From Treponema_C sp050320395 (GTDB lineage Bacteria; Spirochaetota; Spirochaetia; Treponematales; Treponemataceae), in NCBI RefSeq assembly GCF_050320395.1, contig NZ_CP144459.1, positions 2,170,001 to 2,234,000 on the forward strand: DNA of 64,000 nt, in the 5' to 3' direction. This document shows positions 15,168 to 23,413 of this stretch, piece after piece (the first letter of the stretch is position 1; each line of letters begins with the position of its first letter). Under the pieces are notes generated by a model, which saw nothing but the letters and a program-made list of their open reading frames with translations, was not told the origin of the DNA and did not search any database. Made by a program: the position numbers and the translations under genes.

Positions 15168-17074
15168 GCGCGTTGGTAAAAACCGATACGATAGCCCGTG
15201 TGTTGGGAGTTTCACGGAAAACCGTGCTTGAACGCTCAAAAAAAGAACACTGGGCAATGGTTCAAAAACAAAATTCATTTTTGTTTGTAGAAAACCGTTT
15301 ACCGCTGGATATACGTTTTTCGCTTGCGGGGCATAAAACCGATACGCACACAGAGCTTGATACCGGCGGGGCGTTTATTCATGCAGGAGATGAAGCCAGG
15401 GAAAAGGCGACATGGAAAAGCGCTCTTATTTATGCATGGAAACAATCCGGACTGCGTAAGCAGGATTACATCGATGCATACAATGCGGACAGTTCAGGTG
15501 AGATTTACAAGCGGCTTGGAGAGGTATCGCTTAAAACATTTTACCGCTGGTGTAAGGATTTTTCCGAACAGGGCGTAAATGCGTTGGTTCCCCGTTACGG
15601 CATGAGCCGTTTGGGTGCAGGCGAAACATTAACACAAACCGAGCGTGATTTATTGGCGGCCTTTTGGCTTAAATCGACACAGCCGACCGCTTCACACGCA
15701 TTCAGGCAAATGCAGGAGTGCGTACCGTTCAGCAGTTGTTCGTATCAGACGGCGCTACGGTTTTTACAAACCATTCCGCCGTTGGTACGCGATTTTTACC
15801 GCTTAGGAAAGTCGCGCTTTGAAAACGGCTGTCTGCCGTATATGGAGCAGGATATATTCCGTTATCATTCGCTTGATGTGGTTGTTTCGGATCACCATTG
15901 TCTTGATTGTATTGTGATGTATCAGGGCCGCCTTATACGGCCGTGGATTACAACGTTTCAGGATTACCGAAGCGGCAAGGTGCTCGGTTGGTGCCCGTGT
16001 GTTACACCCTCAAGCTTGTCGATTATCGTTGCCTATTACATGACTTGTTACCGCTACGGGATTCCCGTTACGGTACTGTTCGACAACGGCAAAGATTATC
16101 ATTCAAAGCTTTTAAACGGCTCGATTGAGCGCATAAAAATCAAACTGGACGACTGTACGGAAGAAGAAACGGAAGTAAAGTTTTCGGGGATATTTTATGC
16201 GGTCGGTTCGGCGGTGCAGTTTACGCGTGTATATAACGGTAAATCGAAGGGACGGCAGGAGCGGTATTTCCGCATTTTGGGAGAATATCTTTCCAAAGAT
16301 ATGGGAAGCTATGTCGGAAGCGACAGCCGCACACGGCCGGAAGAAGCGCAGCTTATGTTCCGCTCGATTAACGGTATGGCAAAACGTGATGACATACCGA
16401 AATGGGATGACTTTGTAACGGCCTGTAATGCAATGGTTGAATACATTAATGACCGTATGATTACACAGGCAAAGGGAACAAAGGGTATGACCAGAACGCA
16501 AGCATTTGAGCGTTTTTTACCGGAGAATGTGCGCAAGGCCGATAAAGCGGTTTTGCAAGCAGCCTTATGCCGCGGCGAGATACGGCAGGTTAAGCGCAAC
16601 GGATTTACGGTGAACGGCATAAACTATTGGCATCCCGATCTTTTAATCCATTACGGTACGAAGGTGATTGTACGTTCCTCTTTGGTTTTTGACAATAAGG
16701 CTTTGGTATATACCCTTGACGGTAAGTACATCTGCGAATGTGAAGGCAACTATTTTATGGAACAGGCGGATTACCAAAAATCTATTGAGCGTTTGGAAGC
16801 CGCACGAAAACTCGGATTTAAAAAAGCGGCGGAAATCGGTATATCGGAAGTCGAGATCGGTGAGGATCAGCGCACGATGGTTTCTATTGCCGCCAATATG
16901 TACAGTCAAAACCGTTTGCCGGATATAGACGAGGTTTTATCGGTAAATACCGCAGCGGTTGAAGGAATATACAATGAAGCGGAACATACCGAAAAACCGA
17001 AAAAATCGAAAAAGTATAAAAGCATTTTTGAAGAATCGGCTGAAGATTACATGCCGGATATAAGCGCCGGCTAA
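15164..17074 (+). CDS. MuA-type DDE transposase
   Basis: A protein of 636 residues, close to MuA. The N-terminus (about 1-45) is a MerR/Mu-type DNA-binding fold (IARVLGVSRKTVLERSKKEHW). A second helix-turn-helix region lies at about 110-200. The retroviral-integrase-like catalytic core has D243 (DVVVSDHH), D307 (LFDNGKDY) and E366 (GRQERYF), the DDE triad. A Mu-type beta-barrel domain (about 500-570) and basic tail follow. It should bind the end repeats (such as 29985-30127) and join them to target DNA. No frame damage is seen, so the prophage may be active. Confidence 0.93.
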   Translation: MSALVKTDTIARVLGVSRKTVLERSKKEHWAMVQKQNSFLFVENRLPLDIRFSLAGHKTDTHTELDTGGAFIHAGDEAREKATWKSALIYAWKQSGLRKQDYIDAYNADSSGEIYKRLGEVSLKTFYRWCKDFSEQGVNALVPRYGMSRLGAGETLTQTERDLLAAFWLKSTQPTASHAFRQMQECVPFSSCSYQTALRFLQTIPPLVRDFYRLGKSRFENGCLPYMEQDIFRYHSLDVVVSDHHCLDCIVMYQGRLIRPWITTFQDYRSGKVLGWCPCVTPSSLSIIVAYYMTCYRYGIPVTVLFDNGKDYHSKLLNGSIERIKIKLDDCTEEETEVKFSGIFYAVGSAVQFTRVYNGKSKGRQERYFRILGEYLSKDMGSYVGSDSRTRPEEAQLMFRSINGMAKRDDIPKWDDFVTACNAMVEYINDRMITQAKGTKGMTRTQAFERFLPENVRKADKAVLQAALCRGEIRQVKRNGFTVNGINYWHPDLLIHYGTKVIVRSSLVFDNKALVYTLDGKYICECEGNYFMEQADYQKSIERLEAARKLGFKKAAEIGISEVEIGEDQRTMVSIAANMYSQNRLPDIDEVLSVNTAAVEGIYNEAEHTEKPKKSKKYKSIFEESAEDYMPDISAG

Positions 17075-17094
17075 AACACAACAGGAGGTATTGT

Positions 17095-18006
17095 ATGAAT
17101 CAGCAGTTAAAAGAACGCTTGGAAACGACTATGGAAAAGTTTTCCATCAGTCAAAACGCCGCAGCCAAAGAAATAGGGTATTCGGGGGCTGTGTTATCGG
17201 CGTATCGGGCGGGCACGTACAACGGAGATGTTGCAAAACTTGAAGAGGGCATACTCAAGTGGATTGCACGAACGGAACAGGCTCATGCGCGTAAAAAAGT
17301 TCCCGTACTTGAAACGGAAGACTTACTGCACATTGTTAAGGCAATTGAGATAACGCATGCGGAAAAAGATATTGCCCTTATTATCGCCGATGCCGGAAGC
17401 GGAAAGACAACGGCGGCAAAATGGTATGAAGCCCATAACGAGCGCACGGCAATTTTGATTCCGGTTATATCGGGGATGAACCGTAAAATGCTGGTAACCG
17501 AACTTGCCAAACAGTTATCGCTGGATACCGTGCGTCAGCCGTTTAATACGCTGGTACAAAATATTGCCGCGGCTCTTGCGGATCGGAATATGGTGGTTAT
17601 TTTGGATGAGGCGGATTATTTAAAAGCCGATGCGCTTGAGTTTGCCCGCCGTATTGTCTACGACTTGGGACAGTCGGGATTGGTTTTGATAGGGCTTCCC
17701 AGATTGAGAGGCATTATACAAAACTTAAAAAACGACCATCGTCAGCTTGAAAGCCGCGTGGGAGTGTGCCTGCAGTTAAGCGGTCTTACTAAAAAGGATG
17801 CCGCTTTTATAACACGTTCGGTTTGGCCCGATGTCGAACATGAAATTATCGATGCCATCTATGCAATCGCAAAAAGCGATATACGGCAATTTGTAAAAAT
17901 CATAGAAAGATCGCAGCACATGTTGGCTTTGAACAAACTGGATAAAATCGACTTGGAAACGGTTGAAATGGCCTCGCAACTGATTATACGGCGTAACTGG
18001 AGGTAA
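17095..18006 (+). CDS. MuB-type transposition ATPase / target selector
   Basis: A protein of 303 residues, near MuB in size. Residues 1-60 form a helix-turn-helix (ISQNAAAKEIGYSGAVLSAY). The AAA+ domain has Walker A ADAGSGKTT at about 98-106 and Walker B VVILDEAD ending about 173, with an R-finger-type LIGLPRLRG. MuB binds target DNA and delivers it to MuA, and protects the element from self-insertion. AGGAGG precedes ATG, and it follows MuA by 20 bases. Confidence 0.92.
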   Translation: MNQQLKERLETTMEKFSISQNAAAKEIGYSGAVLSAYRAGTYNGDVAKLEEGILKWIARTEQAHARKKVPVLETEDLLHIVKAIEITHAEKDIALIIADAGSGKTTAAKWYEAHNERTAILIPVISGMNRKMLVTELAKQLSLDTVRQPFNTLVQNIAAALADRNMVVILDEADYLKADALEFARRIVYDLGQSGLVLIGLPRLRGIIQNLKNDHRQLESRVGVCLQLSGLTKKDAAFITRSVWPDVEHEIIDAIYAIAKSDIRQFVKIIERSQHMLALNKLDKIDLETVEMASQLIIRRNWR

Positions 18007-18009
18007 GGT

Positions 18010-18717
18010 GTGAAAAATACCGATATTATCGAGTTTTCAAAAATGAAGGCAAGCAAAAAAGATACGGTAATTGACGGGGTTGTTTTTTGTACCGCAGAAG
18101 AGCGCAGGCATCTGTTTGACCTCTATGAAGAAATCAGTGTATGCGCAAAAAAAATCCATGAGCAAACAAAAACCGCCGTACAACGCTATTTTGATGCAGG
18201 AGGTTTTTTGTTTGACCGGCTGCTTAATTGCAAAATACGGCAGGTTAAAACAAGTCTTATTGCCGAAGCGCTGGGTATAAGCGAGCGTACAATACGCACA
18301 TCCATAAAGGTATACAAGCACTTTATGAATAATCCCGGTTTAATGGAAAATCTTACCGTAAGCGATGCACTCGGTTTGATATCCGGAAAGAGCGAACAGC
18401 AAAAGCATGATGCAAAGCGGGTTGAATATGCCGGAGACGATAATCTGCAGCTTGAGTTTGATGTTGAGGATATGTTTAACAGCGGAACCGCTTCGGGCAT
18501 AAGACTTGAAGAATATCGCTTTCACACAGCAGGAACGGAAGTATGGCTGTTTAAGCGCGGGATTGCTCACGGTATCAGGTTTGCGCAATTATGCACGGAA
18601 GTGCCCGAAGATACGGGGTTAAAGGTTGCGTATGACGACCTTTTAAAGGGTATTCAAAAGGAAAGTGAAAAGTATTTTATGGCTGTAGAACAGGCTGAAA
18701 AAAGGAGGGCGGTATGA
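18010..18717 (+). CDS. Phage early protein, DUF3102-like (tentative)
   Basis: GTG start three bases after the MuB stop, 235 residues. The first half is helical, with a helix-turn-helix-like stretch at about 75-100 (IAEALGISERTIRTSIKVYKHF) recalling DUF3102 or ParB-type regulators. The second half (VWLFKRGIAHGIRF) is unknown. Part of a chain of genes overlapping by ATGA. Possibly a DNA-binding accessory of transposition or early control. Confidence 0.55.
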   Translation: MKNTDIIEFSKMKASKKDTVIDGVVFCTAEERRHLFDLYEEISVCAKKIHEQTKTAVQRYFDAGGFLFDRLLNCKIRQVKTSLIAEALGISERTIRTSIKVYKHFMNNPGLMENLTVSDALGLISGKSEQQKHDAKRVEYAGDDNLQLEFDVEDMFNSGTASGIRLEEYRFHTAGTEVWLFKRGIAHGIRFAQLCTEVPEDTGLKVAYDDLLKGIQKESEKYFMAVEQAEKRRAV

Positions 18718-19109
18718 GTAAATTAACAAAAACACAAGAGGGAATCATCACATTGTTTAATCATCCGTATTTTACGGTTGATTTAATTGAAAATTGGCTT
18801 AACGGGAAAACCGGAGAGGCAAAAACAAAAGCAATGGCCGTACAGTTTTCTTCAATCAAAGGCTTTTACGAAGCCGTTACCGCTTTTGAGAAGGTCAAGC
18901 AAGACTATAATTATAAAATTCTTGCGCGGGGAATCTGTATCGCCTGCGGTCAAATCATGGAAGAAGACATGAATAACGCAATAGATACGGTTATCTCAAT
19001 ATTGGAAAGCGCCGGTATAGACCGCGCTGAAGCCGAACGCTGCGGCGTGAACGAAGGCGATCTTCAAAGACTTGAAGAAGCTTTTTGTAAAATGGAGGAG
19101 CAAAAATGA
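18714..19109 (+). CDS. Hypothetical early phage protein
   Basis: A protein of 131 residues overlapping both neighbours by ATGA. Helical, no signal or membrane segment. A GICIACGQIMEEDMNNAID segment holds two cysteines (CIAC). No family recognised. The tight overlaps imply translational coupling with the genes on either side. Confidence 0.6.
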   Translation: MSKLTKTQEGIITLFNHPYFTVDLIENWLNGKTGEAKTKAMAVQFSSIKGFYEAVTAFEKVKQDYNYKILARGICIACGQIMEEDMNNAIDTVISILESAGIDRAEAERCGVNEGDLQRLEEAFCKMEEQK

Positions 19110-19321
19110 AAGTACAGGCAAAAATTACTTGGACTGCGACGGTAAAAGGGAAAGGCATTCATACCGAGGTTCGCGCGAAAGGTACCGGAGCGGAACTATT
19201 GGAAGGACTCAGGCAAATTTTTGATGATATTACAAAAGCTATATCGGAAGAATTAGGTACTCCGGTTGAGCCAGTTCGCACCGTGCTGTTGGAAGCGTTA
19301 AAAAAGGAGGGGCAAAAATGA
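19106..19321 (+). CDS. Hypothetical early phage protein
   Basis: A protein of 71 residues, starting MKVQAKITWTATVKGKG with a beta-rich first half and a helical second half (GLRQIFDDITKAISEELG). Coupled by ATGA overlaps to both neighbours. No family recognised. Confidence 0.55.
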   Translation: MKVQAKITWTATVKGKGIHTEVRAKGTGAELLEGLRQIFDDITKAISEELGTPVEPVRTVLLEALKKEGQK

Positions 19322-19530
19322 AAATAAATAACGTTGGAGTAACTTACTCGGAATTGCGGACTTTCGGAAATTATGAAAATAAACGGTATGGAATACAGCT
19401 CGAAGCCAGTCTTGAAAACGGAGAAACCGCCACCGAAGTAAGAGTAAGATTGACAGAGATTGCCAAAAAAGAAGTAAAAAAATTCTTCGGTGATGAAGAT
19501 AACGGCAATCCTATGGATGTACCTTTTTGA
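19318..19530 (+). CDS. Hypothetical early phage protein
   Basis: A protein of 70 residues whose predicted beta strands (YGIQLEASLENGETATEVRVRL) and short helix suggest a small single-strand-binding or adaptor fold, but nothing diagnostic. It ends MDVPF, a short acidic-hydrophobic tail. ATGA overlap with the previous gene. Confidence 0.55.
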   Translation: MKINNVGVTYSELRTFGNYENKRYGIQLEASLENGETATEVRVRLTEIAKKEVKKFFGDEDNGNPMDVPF

Positions 19531-19548
19531 CGTGAAGGAGGAACAAAA

Positions 19549-19749
19549 ATGAAAGTGTCCGACAATGCATACAGCTTGCTGGAAGAAAAATTGCAGCGAA
19601 TCGAAAACACGGCGGTTGACGGCATCCTGCAAAAAGATGCACGTGACTGCTGTATGGAAATCAGGAATTTGGTGTTTGAAACGCGCCAAATTATCAAAAA
19701 TGAATTTTATTTGGAGCATAAGGACGGCAGGTTGCCACCTGCCGCATAA
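19549..19749 (+). CDS. Hypothetical early phage protein
   Basis: A protein of 66 residues, all-helical (SLLEEKLQRIENTAVDGIL), two adjacent cysteines in ARDCCMEI. GGAGG ribosome site at the usual distance. It lies directly before the Gam gene. Function unknown. Confidence 0.55.
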   Translation: MKVSDNAYSLLEEKLQRIENTAVDGILQKDARDCCMEIRNLVFETRQIIKNEFYLEHKDGRLPPAA

Positions 19750-19769
19750 TCGAATCATAGGAGGGAAAA

Positions 19770-20264
19770 ATGAAATCGATTAAAACCATCGACCAGATTG
19801 AAGATGCCTTGCATCGTATCGCAGAACTGGAGCGCGGAATTTCCGAAGCCGACAACAAAGCACAGGAAATCATCAACAAGGCAACGGCAGAAGCCGAAAA
19901 TACTTCGCGCAGTATGATTGCCGAACGTGAAGAGCTTATCGAAAAAATCAAAGCCTATTCCGATGTACACCGCGCAGAGGTTTACGCCGACGGCAAAAAA
20001 TCCCGCGAGTTTACAAACGGTACAATCGGCTATCGGCAAAGCCCCGACAGTATTGAAGTGTCCAAAGAAACTGCCGAACTGTTGGAAAAAGCGGGATTCA
20101 GCCACTGCATAAAGATTAAAAAAGAGCCGGTTAAAGCGGCGCTCAAAGGGTTCAGCGATGAGCAGCTTGCACAATTCGGCTGCAACCGAATTACGGGGCA
20201 AGAATCCTTTTATGTTAAAGCTTCCGAAGCTTGCATTGCACATGCGGTAAAAGGAGCCGCCTAA
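19770..20264 (+). CDS. gam: Gam-like host-nuclease inhibitor
   Basis: A protein of 164 residues with the Mu Gam layout: long N-terminal coiled coil (residues 5-75), then SREFTNGTIGYRQSPDSIEV, matching the LTNGxxxxxxGxhxxRxxPxSh signature, followed by LEKAGFSHCIKIKKEPVKAAL. Gam is a Ku-like dimer that coats DNA ends and blocks exonucleases. Its place between MuB and GemA is as in other Mu-like phages. Confidence 0.85.
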   Translation: MKSIKTIDQIEDALHRIAELERGISEADNKAQEIINKATAEAENTSRSMIAEREELIEKIKAYSDVHRAEVYADGKKSREFTNGTIGYRQSPDSIEVSKETAELLEKAGFSHCIKIKKEPVKAALKGFSDEQLAQFGCNRITGQESFYVKASEACIAHAVKGAA

Positions 20265-20320
20265 CCGACGGATAAAGTGTACTTATCTTAGACAGATAGG
20301 TCAATCCTGTTAAAACAATA

Positions 20321-20355
20321 CCGCCGGATCGGATCCGGATGTCGTGATCCGGCGG
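20321..20355 (+). promoter_or_regulatory. Strong hairpin upstream of gemA-like gene
   Basis: CCGCCGGATC (20321-20330) and its perfect complement GATCCGGCGG (20346-20355) with a 15-base loop, ending 14 bases before the next ATG and overlapping its likely ribosome site region. No T run follows, so it is not a classical terminator; it may shape translation or be a processing site. Confidence 0.55.
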
Positions 20356-20368
20356 ACAAGGGGGCATT

Positions 20369-20797
20369 ATGCAGCAGTGGATTAAATTGATACATACGGC
20401 AAAAAATAAAACGGGGCAAACTGACGAAGAATACCGCTGTTTGTTGGTTGGAGCAGCCGGAGTAGAATCGGCAAAAGACATACAGTCATGGAGCCAGTAC
20501 TATGCGGTTATGTCAGCTTATCGCAGATTGGGATTTATTCCGCACCGGAAAATATCGGTTGCCCCGCAACAGGAACGTAATCCCGATTGGATTAGTGCAC
20601 GACAGGAGTATTACATACGCGGACTGTGGCATCTTGCAAGCCGCATAAAAGACGAGGCGAGTTTACGCCGTATGCTTAAGCGCATAACCGGTGTTGATGA
20701 TTTACGCTTTACGCCGAAAAAACAGGCGACCAAACTTATCCTTGCCTTACGCGATATAACATCAAAGGCAGGATATAACCCCGATTATCGGGATTAA
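20369..20797 (+). CDS. GemA-like regulator (Mu gp16, DUF1018)
   Basis: A protein of 142 residues with the DUF1018 pattern: WIKLIHTAKNKTGQTDEEYR...AGVESAKDI at the start and SARQEYYIRGLWHLASR, ASLRRMLKRITGVDDLRFTP at the end. Mu GemA affects host DNA supercoiling and gene expression; its molecular role is not settled. A GGGGGC ribosome site overlaps the hairpin described at 20321-20355. Confidence 0.85.
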   Translation: MQQWIKLIHTAKNKTGQTDEEYRCLLVGAAGVESAKDIQSWSQYYAVMSAYRRLGFIPHRKISVAPQQERNPDWISARQEYYIRGLWHLASRIKDEASLRRMLKRITGVDDLRFTPKKQATKLILALRDITSKAGYNPDYRD

Positions 20798-20810
20798 CGG
20801 GAGGAAAACT

Positions 20811-21212
20811 ATGTTATTAACACCGACGGAAACGGCATTTATTATGAGCCGAATCGAAAAGCGCACAGTAACGGTACGGCAGGTATATTATCTTCTTGAG
20901 CGGTATATACTTGTCGGTCTTAAAATCGGACAAAGTATCAGGATAACCGAAGAGGAGATAGCACAGCACTATGGCGGAGATACGCGGATTAGAACGCGAA
21001 TTGGAGAATTTGCCGACGATATTGGGCGTTACAGAAACGGCACGATTTCTGCGATTAAGCGAGGCGACCATATATCGTCTGATATATGCAGGACGGCTCA
21101 AAGCCTTTCATGCGGACGGCAACACGTGGAACATCCTCAAAAGCGACCTTGCCGTATTTTGCAAAACGAACGAAACGCTATAGCACAGCTTGAGTTCGAT
21201 TTTGCCGCATAG
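20811..21212 (+). CDS. Helix-turn-helix protein, overlaps a second regulator gene
   Basis: A frame of 133 residues after GGGAGG. The first 55 residues look like a small excisionase/MerR-type fold (VTVRQVYYLLERYILVGLKIGQSIRITEEEIAQHYGG). Beyond residue 55 the frame runs across another gene (20971-21183), and its composition there looks like out-of-frame sequence, so the real product may be shorter or a frameshift may have extended it. Probably a small DNA-binding regulator. Confidence 0.5.
   Translation: MLLTPTETAFIMSRIEKRTVTVRQVYYLLERYILVGLKIGQSIRITEEEIAQHYGGDTRIRTRIGEFADDIGRYRNGTISAIKRGDHISSDICRTAQSLSCGRQHVEHPQKRPCRILQNERNAIAQLEFDFAA
20971..21183 (+). CDS. Excisionase-type DNA-binding protein
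   Basis: A protein of 70 residues with a clear MerR/excisionase helix-turn-helix: GVTETARFLRLSEATIYRLIYAGRLKAFHADGNTWNILKSDLAVF. It is fully contained in another frame of the 20811-21212 gene. Such small proteins in phages act as regulators or directionality factors. In this position, after GemA, a late-gene activator (Mor/C) would be found in Mu; this protein is not of that family as far as I can see. Confidence 0.7.
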   Translation: MAEIRGLERELENLPTILGVTETARFLRLSEATIYRLIYAGRLKAFHADGNTWNILKSDLAVFCKTNETL

Positions 21213-21233
21213 CATATTTTTAAACACATTTTG

Positions 21234-21262
21234 AACGCTCCGTTTTGCGGGGCGTTTTTTTT
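21234..21262 (+). terminator. Rho-independent terminator ending the early region
   Basis: AACGCTCC (21234-21241) pairs with GGGGCGTT (21249-21256) around a 7-base loop and is followed by T6. It separates the early genes from the lysis and head genes. An apparent TTG start at 21231 for the amidase lies inside it and is therefore unlikely. Confidence 0.82.
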
Positions 21263-21308
21263 ATGCAGCTCTCCGTTTACCGGCAGCGTAACGTGGTACT
21301 TTTACGGT

Positions 21309-21866
21309 ATGACCATAGAACGGCAATTATTAACAGGTAATTCATTTTCACGCTGCGGGCGGCTTCTTGCCGGAGGTGTGCGCGGTATCGTTATTCACTG
21401 GGTTGCCAATCCGGGATCAAGCGCACAGGCAACCCGGAACTATTTTGAAGGCTTAAAGAAACAACGGCAGACGGATAATGCCCGTTATGCTTCGGCTCAT
21501 TTTATAGTCGGCTTAAACGGGGAAGTTATTCAATGTCTTCCCGTGAATGAAACGGCATATCATGTCGGTGCCGTTTCGTACCGAGCCGGAATAAGTGAAA
21601 AATTAAGTACATATCCTAATAACTGCACGATAGGAATTGAATTATGCCATCCTGATTGGTCGGGCAGATTTAATGAGGAAACATATGCTGCGTCGGTAGA
21701 ACTTACGGCAACTTTATTGAAGCAGTTTAATTTAAACCCGCAAACAGATGTGTACAGGCACTTTGATGTTACCGGAAAAGAATGCCCGAAATTTTTTGTA
21801 GACAACGAGGCCGCATGGACACGGTTCAAAGCGGCCGTTGAAACATATTTGATAGGTATCGCATAG
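21309..21866 (+). CDS. Endolysin, N-acetylmuramoyl-L-alanine amidase
   Basis: An amidase_2 (PGRP-type) domain fills the protein of about 185 residues from ATG 21309. Zinc ligands are visible: H in GIVIHWVANPG near the start and a late H-x(7)-C element, DVYRHFDVTGKECPKF. Also typical are SAHFIVGLNGEVIQCLP and CTIGIELCHPDW. It should cleave the amide bond between lactyl and L-Ala in peptidoglycan. There is no signal peptide, so release depends on a holin. I chose ATG 21309 because an upstream TTG lies inside a terminator. Confidence 0.85.
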   Translation: MTIERQLLTGNSFSRCGRLLAGGVRGIVIHWVANPGSSAQATRNYFEGLKKQRQTDNARYASAHFIVGLNGEVIQCLPVNETAYHVGAVSYRAGISEKLSTYPNNCTIGIELCHPDWSGRFNEETYAASVELTATLLKQFNLNPQTDVYRHFDVTGKECPKFFVDNEAAWTRFKAAVETYLIGIA

Positions 21867-21888
21867 ATCGATACCGTAAGGAGTTTGT

Positions 21889-22176
21889 ATGAGCGAACTT
21901 TTTAACTTGTTACCGCTGTTTGTCGTAATCGCGGCATTTTTGACGGTACTTTTCACCGAGCTTGTAAAACGGCTCGACAGAAAAGACCGTTTAAAAGGGT
22001 ATCGGGTGTGGATACCTTTTTTGTTTTCCGCCTTTTTTTCATTCCTGCTTTGGTACGGAGCTTTTTTTGCCCCGCGTGAAGTGTGGTTTTGGTGGGCGGC
22101 TATTTTCGGGATAAGCGTATTTTTTTATGAAACATTACTCAAAAAGATACAAAATGCGGTTATCGAAAAAACTTAA
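21889..22176 (+). CDS. Holin-like membrane protein
   Basis: A protein of 95 residues with three likely membrane helices (about 5-25, 42-60, 65-83: LPLFVVIAAFLTVLF, IPFLFSAFFSFLLWYGAF, WFWWAAIFGISVFFY) and a charged loop between the first two (KRLDRKDRLKG). Follows the endolysin after a GGAG site. Size and topology fit a class I holin. Confidence 0.7.
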   Translation: MSELFNLLPLFVVIAAFLTVLFTELVKRLDRKDRLKGYRVWIPFLFSAFFSFLLWYGAFFAPREVWFWWAAIFGISVFFYETLLKKIQNAVIEKT

Positions 22177-22456
22177 ATTGATTTTTAAGGCGGCTGCCGT
22201 TTTTCTATCGGCCGCCGCCGGTTTTTTGGTTTGGCTGTGTACGGGAAAACGGATTACCGCATACAGAAAGAAAAAACAGCGGCTTAATAAAGCCGACTCT
22301 AAAAAGGCGGAATGTTTTGAAACCATTAAAAACACTGACGGCTCTATGCTTGTTGATACTGCTGATAATGCCGATGAGTTACACGCAATCGCCGAAGATA
22401 TTAAACAGGATACCGCAGAAGCAATTCAAAATCGAATTAGGCAAAGCGGTTTATAG
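22127..22456 (+). CDS. Membrane-anchored lysis-cassette protein
   Basis: A protein of 109 residues starting inside the holin gene (50-base overlap; an internal ATG at 22154 is an alternative). One membrane helix at about 18-40 (IFKAAAVFLSAAAGFLVWLC) is followed by a charged tail. Its last 140 bases are shared with the 22317 frame. The pair recalls overlapping i-spanin/o-spanin genes, but no lipobox is present in the partner. Confidence 0.5.
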   Translation: MKHYSKRYKMRLSKKLKLIFKAAAVFLSAAAGFLVWLCTGKRITAYRKKKQRLNKADSKKAECFETIKNTDGSMLVDTADNADELHAIAEDIKQDTAEAIQNRIRQSGL

Positions 22457-22715
22457 CAAAGAAGAAGTGGAAAAGCTTCTTGCTATAACGCTGGAAGAAA
22501 CAAACAAAGGAATTGATGCCGCTTTTTTTGAAGGATATAAGCAGGGATTACTTGCGGCCGCTCCCGATAAAGAGTATTACAAGGCGTTATCGGAAGAATT
22601 ACAAAAAACGCTGCAGGAATATGAGGCAAAAGCGGCGGTGCCGTGGTGGACAGTTCCGGTCTGCATTATAGGCGGCACTGCATTGGGGTTCGGCTTAGCT
22701 CAAATAAGGCGATAA
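22317..22715 (+). CDS. Exported or membrane protein, partly overlapping upstream gene
   Basis: A frame of 132 residues with a TTG start. The N-terminus is a good export signal (KPLKTLTALCLLILLIMPMS), followed by a helical domain (YSKEEVEKLLAITLEETNKG) and a C-terminal membrane helix (WWTVPVCIIGGTALGFGLAQ). It overlaps the 22127 gene by 140 bases in another frame. Role in lysis or envelope disruption is suggested by position only. Confidence 0.5.
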   Translation: MKPLKTLTALCLLILLIMPMSYTQSPKILNRIPQKQFKIELGKAVYSKEEVEKLLAITLEETNKGIDAAFFEGYKQGLLAAAPDKEYYKALSEELQKTLQEYEAKAAVPWWTVPVCIIGGTALGFGLAQIRR

Positions 22716-22717
22716 GT

Positions 22718-23110
22718 ATGGGATTTGAACAACTGATTATTGCAGCAAAAGACTGGGGGCCTACAGCGATAACTACGATTATCGCTTTTGTTATTTCGTA
22801 TCTTTTTAAGCAGCAGACAAAAAATGCTGCCGAAGATGCAAAGCGGTCAAACGAGTTTAAAGAAAGTTTATCAAGCGGATTGAGCAGGCTTGAAGAAAAT
22901 TTTAATAAAACAATTTGCGACCTGAAAAAAGAAATCGATGTGCACCGAAAGGAAATAGGTGCTTTAAAAATGGATAAGCTTGAAAAAGATGATTTTTATA
23001 AAGACATGGGCGGCTGGAGAAGTGAATTAAACCGTGTTCAGGATTTAATCATCGCTCAGAATAATACAACGCTGCAAAAAATAATTGAGATTTGGAAGGA
23101 GAAAAAATGA
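22718..23110 (+). CDS. Membrane-anchored coiled-coil phage protein
   Basis: ATG 22718 gives 130 residues: one membrane helix (about 14-30, GPTAITTIIAFVISYLF) and a long coiled coil (about 35-125). Similar small proteins sit before the terminase genes in other Mu-like phages (a position used by gp25/gp26-type genes). It may be a spanin-like lysis factor. Function unknown. Confidence 0.55.
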   Translation: MGFEQLIIAAKDWGPTAITTIIAFVISYLFKQQTKNAAEDAKRSNEFKESLSSGLSRLEENFNKTICDLKKEIDVHRKEIGALKMDKLEKDDFYKDMGGWRSELNRVQDLIIAQNNTTLQKIIEIWKEKK

Positions 23111-23397
23111 AAGTAAAAACGGCATTTTTACGCGGCGAACTTATTACTTTTTTGCATACCGTATATCCTGACGGAATCCCCGAACAGGCTATTGTACGGG
23201 CATTTTACGATTATAACGAACCTGATGTCATTATATCGTCGCTTGAATATTTAGCGGAAAAAGGCTATGCGGAAAAAAAAGAGGTTCCACATCCGTATAA
23301 AGAGAGATCTTTTGTGCGCTGGTTTAAAATCACTGCAAAAGGAATCGACTTAATCGAGGGAAATATAGCACGCGATGCAGGAGTGAATATTCCGTAA
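23107..23397 (+). CDS. Winged-helix-like phage protein (gp26-like position)
   Basis: ATG 23107 follows GGAAGGAG and overlaps the previous stop by ATGA; a TTG at 23092 is less likely. 96 residues with winged-helix features: LRGELITFLHTVYPDGIPEQ, then VIISSLEYLAEKGYAEKKE and a wing FVRWFKITAKGIDLIEG. Mu-like phages often have such a gene just before gp27. Possibly a terminase-associated or regulatory DNA binder. Confidence 0.65.
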   Translation: MKVKTAFLRGELITFLHTVYPDGIPEQAIVRAFYDYNEPDVIISSLEYLAEKGYAEKKEVPHPYKERSFVRWFKITAKGIDLIEGNIARDAGVNIP

Positions 23398-23413
23398 TCG
23401 GAAGGCGGCCAGT

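Noticed and set aside
20971..21183. Mor/C late activator of Mu
   Set aside because: The protein is an excisionase-type helix-turn-helix and too short for the Mor family.
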